DNA from: Nematostella vectensis
Taxonomy: Eukaryota; Cnidaria; Anthozoa; Actiniaria; Edwardsiidae
NCBI RefSeq assembly: GCF_932526225.1
Contig: NC_064040.1
Span: 3,569,681-3,633,680, forward strand
Length of the DNA: 64,000 bases
Direction of reading: 5' to 3'
Position 1 is the stretch's first letter. Each line of letters begins with the position of its first letter. A model generated the notes under the pieces. It was not told the origin of the DNA. It saw nothing but the letters and a program-made list of their open reading frames with translations, and searched no databases. The position numbers and the translations under genes were made by a program. Positions 28,262 to 39,900 of the stretch are shown here, in pieces.

Positions 28262-31200
28262 CTAAACAGATAAAGGCAAGACAATATAATCTTGCTACAA
28301 AATGCAATTTTGCTTTTTGTTTGTCCTTTTTCTAAAAAAAAAGCTAAATCTATCCTTTAACAAATCTAGGATTATCATTGGAATTATTGTATCATTATAG
28401 ATGTTGCTACAATAGAGTATCTTCCTTTCCCCTCTTAAAGAAGGCCAATCACGCCGCATTTTATGTTCCCGCTCAATGCCAAGTCACACAAAGTATCCGT
28501 TGCTATCGGCGAATTTAAGCGAGTTTACCAAGAATTTTTTTATCAAATATGGTCAATAACATATCATAATTTATTCCTAGATCGTTATTTTGAATTTTTA
28601 TTGCGAATAAACCGTTGGATTTCAATGATAAACAAAGAAGTAGGTGATCGACATTTTTCTCCAATGAAAGGAAACACCGTTTGGGCGAAATGTATACACT
28701 CTTTTTTAAAAGTACCTTTTTTTATAAGAACGTCCAGCCTGAGATTTCACCAAATTTTAACATGCTAAGAAACTACCGGGGCTCAGATAGCAGAAAAAAA
28801 ATTCTTTTTTAGTCCTGATGCGTTCCAAAATGCAGAATTACATTTTGCTCATAGCAACAAGCTTATTATTGCTTTTGATCATTAGTGTAATTCTCTTCCT
28901 AATAATTAATTGGGTATTATATTCTTATATACACTAAAATTAAAAATACTTCGTTAATAACATTTGCAGCCTTATAATGTCCCAAAAATAAGGCCCAGCC
29001 CCAAAGGAAAATTAGACGTTCTTTTAAAAAAAGAGTGTATTATCTGGGAGGCTCACTTTGCCGAAAATAAAATTCGATTTCCTTAAATCCTGATTATTTT
29101 ACAGATCTTCGAACACACGCAACCTGGATTAGTACTTCTGATATTTCACTTGACTTTTGTTTGAAAATAATTATATTCTTTCTTTTATTCGCATAAAACC
29201 GCAAAATTATCAAAACCCCGTTTAGTCAATGTGTCCCAAGTGAGAAATCGCTCCCGGAGTCAGGGTTGCAGAACAAGTTGGGGAAAGGAAAAATGTTTTT
29301 AAATCGGTTGTTAATACTTACAGCAAACTAGTTATTTCTATTCACTTTTAAATTAATTGAGCGTGACATTTCATTATTAAGTTTTTTGTGTATTTTATAA
29401 TTTATTCATTTCGGACCGACATATGAGCAGCTCATGTCATTAAACTATATAAAGTATAATTCTGTTGAGCGTTAAAATCCCTAGATTTTAAGCTAAAACA
29501 GCACTGCCACACAGGGCGCGAAGTCAGAGGTTACTTTAGCACATGCTGGAGCCGCAAAGAGCTGACAACACTCAAACCGAGACGATACTCGAGCAGTTCG
29601 CGTCGCATCTGTCAAGCAATGGCTAACCCCACTAAAATAGTCTTGTAGTTCCCGTGTTTTGTCAAGTCCTCGGCTTGCAGCCAAGTCTCTCAGTTGAGCG
29701 TGCTTAGACGGATGCTAAGAATCAGACAGCCTTGGACAAAGGCTATTTTGTTGTCTTATTTGGCATGCGTGTCTGAAAATTTACAGCAAGACAGAGCCGT
29801 CTCGCCCGTTGGTCCGTATTTCACCGACCGAGTTTACCTTGATATTTATCTTTATATTCTACCGGCTACCGTCGTCTCCAAAAGCAACGAGTCGAAAAGA
29901 ATTCCTCGATACGTTTGGTTATTTGTAGAATAGTAATAACAGCAAAGAAACTAACAAAGAAGTGCTAGTAATAAGAAAATTCAAACTGACCTTCTTCGGT
30001 CGGAAGCGAGTGACTTCAATGATTTGTGTCAAAACAGTAGAAACATTAGATCTCTGTTGGGATAGAAGTCAGAACAATCTATTTAATACCTTGGTCATCT
30101 TGTATGCGTTTTCTGCACGGTTTGGAGTCGGTCCTCGGATCGTGTGAGTCGTTCATGTGGAGTGAATGGAAGCGACTGGCAAGCCAAAAGTCGAGACAGC
30201 ATAAAAGAGTGACTTTCAACATGGCCCTAAGAAGACTGACACTACACGCATGACCGAGGATGGCGGGTGGGTGTTGTGTGACCGCGTGACAACCGCTGTA
30301 CACGTGATACAGAGTCTGGCTTAATAATTGGTTTGGTTTGTTTTGTGACTTTAGAAATTAAAACAGATCAAGTCGGTTTCACATCGTAAAATGCATCAGC
30401 CTTCGAAGCCTTTTCAAGATTTGATGTTTGTCCTAATTTACAAACTAAAGTCAGTGTTTCATATTGTTCTTCAATTCGCATTAAGCGCTTCAAGTTTCAA
30501 GAGTTAGTTTACAACTTACGATTTCTTATTTTTTCTTCAAATATTCCAAATCATAAGTCGTTTATAGATGTGGCTTTAAAATTCAAAGCGCTCGACTATC
30601 ATTTCCCTAAGTGGGCTAAGTTTAAACAGCTCATGGTTCTATGACAATGCGATAATTTGACGTTTTAGCTAGCCTTCTTTCTTTTATTAACTTTAGTTCC
30701 GCACCGTTATACTATGGAGTCCGAGTTGCGATTCCACAAGAAGGACGTATACAAACGTAATGGACTTGGGAGAAAAAAAGTCGCGCAATGCAGTTGAAAA
30801 AAAAAAATCAGGTGACGCGAGAGAAAAGGAATTACTTAGAACTACGTCTTGAGAGATAACAATAAATAGATCAGAGTCACGCAATGAGGTTGAGCGAAAA
30901 AGCATTGAGTCAAAGTCAAACATAGAAAAATAAGGGCTTCGATTCGCGCCATAAGAAAACAAATAAAAAATAATAAAACCTTTAAAAGAAAAAGTCGACA
31001 ACAACGCAGATTTATTTAGAACGATATTTAGGCAGGCCAATACGTGCCTTCTTCAGGTTAAACGTTTTAAAACTTAAACTCACAGCATAATTCCTCAAAA
31101 ATCTCATTCGAATCTGCAAATATACATATAAATTCAAATTTACATACGTAAATTGAAAACAATAACACTTCTGAAATTCTGAATATATAATTGATCATTT

Positions 31201-33087
31201 ATTAAATCAGCTAGAAATAATTATCAATATTTTTTATGTATGACTACACGATTTGACAGGATTAAGGACTGATGACTGACTACAATGCTAATGAAGTTCA
31301 TCCTCATTTATACACCTATTTCATTTAAGGTTGTACCGAGGATCAATGTATCATTACGTGCAGTGGTCATGGTTAGGGTAGAAATGGCTCAATACTTATC
31401 TCTGAACGCGGTGTGGACTTTTAGAGGTACATTAAAGAAAATGCTATAGGGATTTAAATCGTGTTTGTTTTTTATTTGCGCTTATTTGCTTATTTATTTG
31501 ATACCTACGGACTATCCGAGTATGATCTATCTGAAATTGGTGTAAAATTGCAAACTAAAAGTGACTAGGGCACGAAAGGGCAAAAAAAAAAATCAAGAGA
31601 TAGTAAACAACAGGGCAGAAAAGCGTAACCCTTTTGCTGAGGATAAAAGTAATAGTGTCATTTGGGTGTACGGAAGTCCCTACAGAGACATCTCTAACAC
31701 CGCTGTCGTCATTAGGCATGTTTAGATTGTGCTAGTAAATTTGGGAAAAGTTGCTTAAAATATAGCCAAAAGTTGCTCTAAAGTTGCTGATATATCCAAA
31801 AGTTGCCACAAAAATTAAAAAAAGTTGCTCGCTCTCTAGAGTCGTTTTTTCTAGACAAATGCTCAAAACATGTTTGTTTGTTTGTTTTCATTTCAACAAT
31901 CTCATTTAAATATTTTTTCCAAACATTACACGTAGAATAAAAAGAGTTTCAGTATACTTCGCGTGTGAAGTTCCTACCCCGATAAATATAGCCGCTGATC
32001 AGATTTCGTGGACACGTAAAACGAGTGAGGACTGTTCATTTGGGAGCCGTTTTAATAAAATCTGCTTTGATTATTATTTTTTAGATGAAACAACGAACTT
32101 TTTGATGGTTTGGATATCGATTTTATACCAATGTGTTGCTCAAAAGTTGTCAAGAAAGGTTGCCCTTGGTTGCTGGTCCTACGAAAAGTTGCTCAAAACG
32201 TCAAAAGTTGCTCAAAAGTTGCCGAGCACAATCCAAATATGCCTAGTCATCTCAAATTTGGGAGTTGTGCATAGAGCGACAAAAACAATTGATTACTACA
32301 GGTGACTGTCAAGGGTAGTTTTTGTTTATTCGATATTTATGACGCTATCATAGTTATCGTATCCTTGGTATGCAAAACCAACAAAACCTCACTAAGAGAT
32401 TGCAAAAAAAACGTCACTATGGCGTGACATTAAATACTGTGACCATGACAGTGGCGTGACACAGCGTGATACATCGATGATATCGTGATTTCTCTCACAA
32501 GAATTTCCTTGTTCAAGTGATCTAACTACTTCGTTGGTTGATTTTCGCGTTTTAGTAAAAGATTTTCCTTCTTGTCGAAAACACTATGTGAATGAAGGCT
32601 ACATTTATCATTAATCCAAAACTGCAAGGATATTATAATCGATATTTGGAGTTCGTGTGAGTTTATGACCATGAGTTTATATCCATATGGAGAAACTTGA
32701 CTATTCCTGTTTTCATGAAAGTTGTTAAAACTAGCCTGTTCCAAGTTATCATGTATGAAGTACGAGTTATGGGAATTTGATTTGTTTTGCTCCATATAGT
32801 TTGTATTATATTGCTGAAGCCGAAAATGCAAGTACTACGCTCATTTACAGGTCCCTCCCTAGGAGGCAAAATTGGCCTAAAACCATTCTTTTACGAGTCT
32901 CAAACAATGCCGTGTTAACCTTTGCCTTAAAATAAGGCTTGGTTACCTTGTAGATTGCAAAGAGGAACATGAAAAAAGCATTTCTAAATAAGGGTGTGCG
33001 GAGTCATGAATATTATAAATCCCTAAACTTCACTGCACATGCTTGCAATGCAGCTAACGCTGGTCAGGGTGCGATGATGGTGCATGC
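28262..33087. other. Intergenic interval between nuclear receptor and peptidase gene
   Basis: The missing 5' exon of the nuclear receptor probably lies in or beyond this stretch. I recognise only repeats: the 30994-31059 relative of the 10-kb inverted repeat and the element at 31715-32243. Open frames at 28463, 30693 and 32526 have no support. Confidence 0.35.
31715..32243. mobile_element. Non-autonomous element with TA flanks (family copy 1)
   Basis: The ends GGCATGTTTAGATTGTGCT and (inverted) AGCACAATCCAAATATGCC match over about 19 bp and are flanked by TA on each side. The interior is filled with AAAGTTGC words. A longer relative is at 57048-57818. Confidence 0.7.
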
Positions 33088-33975
33088 TCAGGCTGGCAGT
33101 GGCTTGAATATGGAGACTGCTGACCGCATTGCGTGCACCACCATGGAGATCTGCTTCTTCACTTGTTCCCAGTCCTTGCCGTTGTGCTTCGCCTCGTAGA
33201 TGGAGTCAGTGATACCCGCGAAGTTGCTACCGGCGTAGAGGTTAAACACACTTGGCGCGTACACCAGGTGCCTGTGATATGAACGATATCGGTCAGCGGT
33301 AAATAACACGAAACAACACCTACTAAAACAATAACAAAACAACGACGACAAAAAAATAATAGGAAAAACAACAAAACAGCCAAAACATGAAATAACAGCA
33401 ACTGATGTTACAATAATAAAACAAAACAAATAAACATCGACAGGAAAAACAAAAAAAAATAGAACTCCTTGTTGTATAAGTCTCATTATACCTGATTGCT
33501 GGCCTGTTGGGGAGACCTTCTGTGTTAATGAAGGCGCGATCCAATTGGATGAGTCGATCGTTGGCTCTCATCACCTTCACAGCACTGCAAGGATAATATC
33601 ATTTTAAGGATGATAGGGGTGGACTATGTCGATTGATTGAGGCGTACATTTAAATACAAGGGAAAAAAGATATGATCTTCTTCTGAATTAGATGTCATGC
33701 GGTGAATGAGCCCATATCTGTCCAATCCCTAATATAACAAGGTGCAGAGGATGGATTATCCGTGTATTACCCCGTTTACTAATAAATTTCACTTTTTCCT
33801 TCTCCCTGTGAGGATCGTAGCCTGCATTGCAAGCGTGTTTGTGAGGTTTTTCACATGGTGAAGTGTGGTAATACAGAAAAGTAAACGACTTACTCGTTGG
33901 TGTCAAGTTTTTCAAGATACTTTGAGAAATCTTCCGCTGCGTCCTTAAATTCACTGATCGCCTCGAAGACGTATT
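33088..33975 (-). CDS. FOLH1-like: Peptidase exons 15-17: C-terminal helical dimerisation domain
   Basis: These encode [17 protein letters not shown], then [19 protein letters not shown] with TEGLPNRP, and finally [26 protein letters not shown] to the stop. In GCPII this helical domain mediates dimerisation and contributes a Lys-Tyr pair to the glutamate pocket. The aligned pair here is Leu-Tyr (FNLYAG against HNKYAG), so the lysine is missing. The intron phases (2, 2) are shared with the paralogue at 62-63 kb. Confidence 0.9.
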
Positions 33976-36900
33976 CTGGAAGCAAAGTAATAGATGATGT
34001 TAATGAAGGCTGCAAGGAGACTCAATCGCAGCCGTCGCAATTTCTCAGAACATCTTTATAATAAATGGAACGCTGGTTTTTATTAGAAAAAGAAGCGGAG
34101 ACGGAGAATTAAAAAGGCGTAAAAGGTTTTCGTGCGTGTTAGAATTAACGTAAAGAGAAAAGCTGCCCTCCCCGTCTCTTCCTATGATGCTTTGCTTACA
34201 ATAATTGTCCGTATGTCATATGAAAGATGAAATAGAAAAAAAAAAGAAAGAAGAAAAATGAGGCATTCTGCTGGGTGTGCTTGGCGAACTGTTATGCATA
34301 GTTCGTGTAGCTAGCACGGTAACAAGTTCCAGGAGTTGTCTTAGTTTATTCTAAAATAGACATTCAAAAAAGCCCGGCTAGCAGAAGCCTCTATGTATTT
34401 CGCTGGGTCAGCCAAGGGCTGCTAGTAGGGAAAAAGTCACGTTATAAATATTTCTGCTTTGGGCAGTGTTTATCGTTTTCCTCGCCCCAGGTCTAATGTG
34501 TAACTCATAAAAGGAGACTTACTAAGCGTAATGCTCTGCTTGGCCAGGTCATCAGAGTACGTCTCATTGAGAGTCTTCCCATAAGAATCTATTGCTCGGG
34601 CCAGTCTCCTCACGTCCAGGGGGACCACACGTGAGTCTGCGAGTTTCATGAGCATGCGCAGTGCGACTTTGGTGACGGCAGCATGAAGGCGCATGTCAGG
34701 GTCCAGGAACTTCGTGACGTAATGGTAGGTATCGTGGAGAGTGTGGTATACAGGGTAGGAAGACTACAGATAAATAAAAACGCCGCCTGTGACTGGTGGG
34801 CCACATACATTGGTGGCCACATAACTTTGATTGGTGGGACGCATATTAGGAGAATTCTGATTGGTGGGCCACATAATACAAGAACTCTAATTGCTGGGTA
34901 ACATAATACAAGAACTCGAATTGGTGGGCCAAAGATAAAACAAGAGCTCTGATTGGTGGACACATACTACCAGAAATCTAACAGGCCTCGTTGTCTCGGA
35001 TTGGAATGTCGTGAGTAAAAGACAAGGCATCTTCATTATATAAAGCTATAGTGCAGGCAGTCATATACTTTGTGCGAAAGCAAAACACCAATTTAACACT
35101 GTTTGTCTGATTGGTTTAGACACGTACCGAATTTCCAACGAATCTGAAATCAATTGATGGTATTCCGATTCGCTGAATGAAAAAGAGGTAGTCACTTCCA
35201 GATCCAATGGTCTCAACACTGAAACACAAACGCATACATTTATGACTGAATAATGAGCGACGTAATGGTTGGTTATCGCGTGGAGTGTGGTATACAGGGT
35301 ATGAAGACTACAAATAAAAAATAACGCCGCTTTGGATTGGTTGGTCACATATTACGAGAACTCTGATTAGTAAACATACACTGTGCATACCCGATTCAAG
35401 TGTGTAGTCAGCCACATAGAATCATTGGAAATGTGTAATCGACAAGGTGAGACTTTAAAAACCATTTCAATGTCTCGAGGTACATAAACAAAAGGATTCG
35501 TTTTTTCGTGTCGCTTATAAAACCTTTTAGGCGGATAAGCCTGGTAACCTTCGTTCCTACTGCCCTTGTCTTACCTCGGGTGCTCATTTTTAGCATCTGG
35601 TACATCCCTCTTCCATTCTTCGTAAAGATTATCAGTTGAATTACCAATACCATTAACCTTCGACAAAAAACACACAATCTGTATGTTATTTTAAAAAAAC
35701 ACTATTAGCATTAACGCATCTAAGTAAAAATAAATCGGAGTGCGCCATCAATACAGTTTTTTTTATTTTTTTATTTTCAAATACGCCCCCTGATTGTCTA
35801 GCATTAACGTATCCTAGCAACAAGAGATTAGCGTGCGTCATCAATAACAGAAACTAACTACTATATACTCCCCCTGATTGGCTAATATTAACGTATCGTA
35901 GCAACAAGAGGTTGTTTGTGCGGTTTACCTTCTTTGTGACTTCAAAAATCCCTGTGTCCAGTAGGGGGTGACTTTTAGCTCTAAAACTGACAGCACCTTT
36001 GTGAATATGAACATATTGATGTAAATATAAATGTAAATATAAATGTAAATATAAATAATCCGTGAGCGTTTTTGTCCGTACTGACCTGTGACCGCACTAT
36101 CGATGTTGATGTACGCGACCGCACGAGAACTCAGGATTTTCTCGTTTTCCTGAATGAAACAAAAAAATTGTTCTATCTTTTTACACCGCATGAACTTTTC
36201 ATTAGCTCCGCGTATCGGAGGAATTGTATAAATAATTTTGACTGACTATTTTTTTATAGAATGGAGCTTTCTGAGATATGATGCAGTATTTTGTGTCTTA
36301 ACTTACCTCGACCCACTCGGCAGACCCGAGAATCCCGTACTCCTTTGGTCGTGTCTTACCTCGACCCACTCGGCAGACCCGAGAATCCCGTACTCATTTG
36401 GTCGTGTCTTACCTCGACCCACTCGGCAGACCCGAGAATCCCGTACTCCTTTGGTCGTGTCTTACCTCGACCCACTCGGCAGACCCGAGAATCCCGTACT
36501 CCTTTGGTCGTGTCTTACCTCGACCCACTCGGCAGACCCGAGAATCCCGTACTCCTTTGGTCGTGTCTTACCTCGACCCACTCGGCAGACCCGAGAATCC
36601 CGTACTCATTTGGTCGTGTCTTACCTCGACCCACTCGGCAGACCCGAGAACCCCGTACTCCTTTGGTCGTGTCTTACCTCGACCCACTCGGCAGACCCGA
36701 GAACCCCGTACTCCTTTGGTCGTGTCTTACCTCGACCCACTCGGCAGACCCGAGAACCCCGTACTCCTTTGGTCGTGTCTTACCTCGACCCACTCGGCAG
36801 ACCCGAGAACCCCGTACTCCTTTGGTCGTGTCTTACCTCGACCCACTCGGCCGACCCGAGAACCCCGTACTCCTTTGGTCGTGTCTTACCTCGACCCACT

Positions 36901-39900
36901 CGGCAGACCCGAGAATCCCGTACTCCTTTGGTCGTGTCTTACCTCGACCCACTCGGCAGACCCGAGAATCCCGTACTCCTTTGGTCGTGTCTTACCTCGA
37001 CCCACTCGGCAGACCCGAGAACCCCGTACTACTTTGGTCGTGTCTTACCTCGACCCACTCGGCAGACCCGAGAATCCCGTACTCCTTTGGTCGTGTCTTA
37101 CCTCGACCCACTCGGCAGACCCGAGAATCCCGTACTCCTTTGGTCGTGTCTTACCTCGACCCACTCGGCAGACCCGAGAATCCCGTACTCCTTTGGTCGT
37201 GTCTTACCTCGACCCACTCGGCAGACCCGAGAATCCCGTACTCCTTTGGTCGTGTCTTACCTCGACCCACTCGGCCGACCCGAGAACCCCGTACTCCTTT
37301 GGTCGTGTCTTACCTCGACCCACTCGGCAGACCCGAGAATCCCGTACTCCTTTGGTCGTGTCTTACCTCGACCCACTCGACAGACCCGAAAATTCCGTAC
37401 TCCTTTGGTCGTGTCTTACCTCGACCCACTCGGCAGACCCGAGAATCCCGTACTCCTTTGGTCGTGTCTTACCTCGACCCACTCGGCAGACCCGAGAACC
37501 CCGTACTCCTTTGGTCGTGTCTTACCTCGACCCACTCGGCAGACCCGAGAACCCCGTACTCCTTTGGTCGTGTCTTACCTCGACCCACTCGGCAGACCCG
37601 AGAATCCCGTACTCCTTTGGTCGTGTCTTACCTCGACCCACTCGGCAGACCCGAGAACCCCGTACTCCTTTGGTCGTGTCTTACCTCGACCCACTCGGCA
37701 GACCCGAGAATCCCGTACTCCTTTGGTCGTGTCTTACCTCGACCCACTCGGCTGACCCGAGAATCCCGTACTCCTTTGGTCGTGTCTTACCTCGACCCAC
37801 TCGGCAGACCCGAGAATCCCGTACTCCTTTGGTATTGTCTTACCTCGACCCACTCGGCAGACCCGAGAACCCCGTACTCCTTTGGTCGTGTCTTACCTCG
37901 ACCTACTCGGCAGACCCGAGAATCCCGTACTCCTTTGGTCGTGTCTTACCTCGACCCACTCGGCAGACCCGAGAACCCCGTACTCCTTTGGTCGTGTCTT
38001 ACCTCGACCCACTCGGCAGACCCGAGAATCCCGTACTCCTTTGGTATTGTCTTACCTCGACCCACTCGGCAGACCCGAGAACCCCGTACTCCTTTGGTCG
38101 TGTCTTACCTCGACCCACTCGGCAGACCCGAGAATCCCGTACTCCTTTGGTCGTGTCTTACCTCGGCCCACTCGACAGACCCGAAAATTCCGTACTCCTT
38201 TGGTCGTGTCTTACCTCGACCCACTCGGCAGACCCGAGAATCCCGTACTCCTTTGGTCGTGTCTTACCTCGACCCGCTCGACAGACCCGAGAATCCCGTA
38301 CTCATTTGGTCGTGTCTTACCTCGACCCACTCGGCAGACCCGAGAATCCCGTACTCCTTTGGTCGTATCTTACCTCGACCCACTCGGCAGACCCGAGAAT
38401 CCCGTACTCCTCAGCGTCCCAGCTTGCAAAGATGATGGTTCGGCGAGGACGCCAACCTAACAACAAGAATAAGACTTGGTCAATCCGCTCGAACCCAAGC
38501 CATCATAACCCAACCCAACCCATCCTAACCCGACCCATCCTAACAAAACTTATCCTAACCCGTCCCACCCTAACCCGACCAATCCTTACCCGTCCCATCC
38601 TTCTCCGTCCCACCCTAACCCGACCCATCCTTAACCAACCCATCCTAACCCAACCCATCCTAAGCCAACCCATCTTAACCCGACCCATCCTAACCCAACC
38701 CATCTTATACCGACCTATCTTAACCCAACCCATCTTAACCCGACCCATCCTAACCCGTCCCATCTTAACCCAACCCATCCTAAGCCAACCCATCTTAACC
38801 CGACCTATCCTAACCCAACCCATCTTAACCCAACCCATCCTAACCCAAGCCAACCCATCCTAACCCGACCCATCCTAACCCAACCCATCCTAACCCAACC
38901 CAACCTAACTCAACCCATCCCAACCCAACCCATCCTAACCCAACCCATCCTAACCCAACCCAACCCAGCCTAACCCAACCCATCCTAACCCAACCCATCC
39001 TAACCCAACCCAGCCTAACCCAACCCATCCTAACCCAACCCATCCCAAACCAACCCATCCCATCCCAACCCAACCCATCCTAACCCAACCCAGCCTAACC
39101 CAACCCAGCCTAACCCAACCCATCCTAACCCAACCCATCTTATCCAGTTGAGCGTTAACTCGCACTAAAGCGCTGAAATAGCGCTGTTGATGACCGGCTG
39201 CCGATACCACGAGAGCTCAAAGTGAAAACGAATTTAGTTCCAGTAACCGGAAGTCCTTTCCAGGTACCAGAAACACGTAGCTGCTTCGTGCGCGGAAACG
39301 AAAACACGCTCAGTAGTCGTCCTTACTTTCCTTACGAAGGTGTCCAACAAGACGAGCAGTCTCCATCAGTACAGTCTGTCCGGTGCTGGGGTCCACCCCT
39401 CCGAACACCCAGGCGTCGCGATGGGAACCGAGTATGACATAACGATCTGAGAAATCAAACATTGGAAACTATAGCAACCATGGTACACATAACAATATGA
39501 GAGATCGAACGCGTTATTTGAAATTATAGCAACCATGAAACACATAACGATATGAGAGATCGAACGCGTCATTAGAAACCATAGCAATTATGAGTCACAA
39601 CGAACTAAATACGGTGTCGGGAACTGCTACAACAACGAAAACCATTGTGATATGTTGAATAAAATGTATCATCATAATTCCAGAGATAATTATGTCTAAT
39701 TAAACGCTGGATTCTAAAAACGTTATTTAAGATAATGCCATAGTGACGCCATCCCCGCTGACGTCACGTGACGTGCGCACGCTGCACTGTTACCTGGTTC
39801 TTCGTCGCCGTTAATTGTGGCGATGACGTTATGGACACTTCGTTTTTCAAGCTTGTTGTCAACAAACACACGAACATTTCTGTACGGAAGAACACTAGTG

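Noticed and set aside
35929-35986. Exon 11 starting at the nearer CAG (35987) with reading LELKVTPYW
   Set aside because: That acceptor gives the wrong phase into exon 12. Using AAAG at 35997 gives a 68-nt exon in phase, reading [20 protein letters not shown], which fits the family.
36238-38863. Plus-strand frames of 505-821 codons ([25 protein letters not shown] repeats)
   Set aside because: They are antisense readings of the 53-bp minisatellite derived from exon 9 of the minus-strand peptidase gene. All three frames are open because of the unit sequence, and there is no independent start or splice context.
38496-39145. True chromosome-end telomere
   Set aside because: It is internal to a gene, degenerate, and flanked on both sides by exons of the same transcript.
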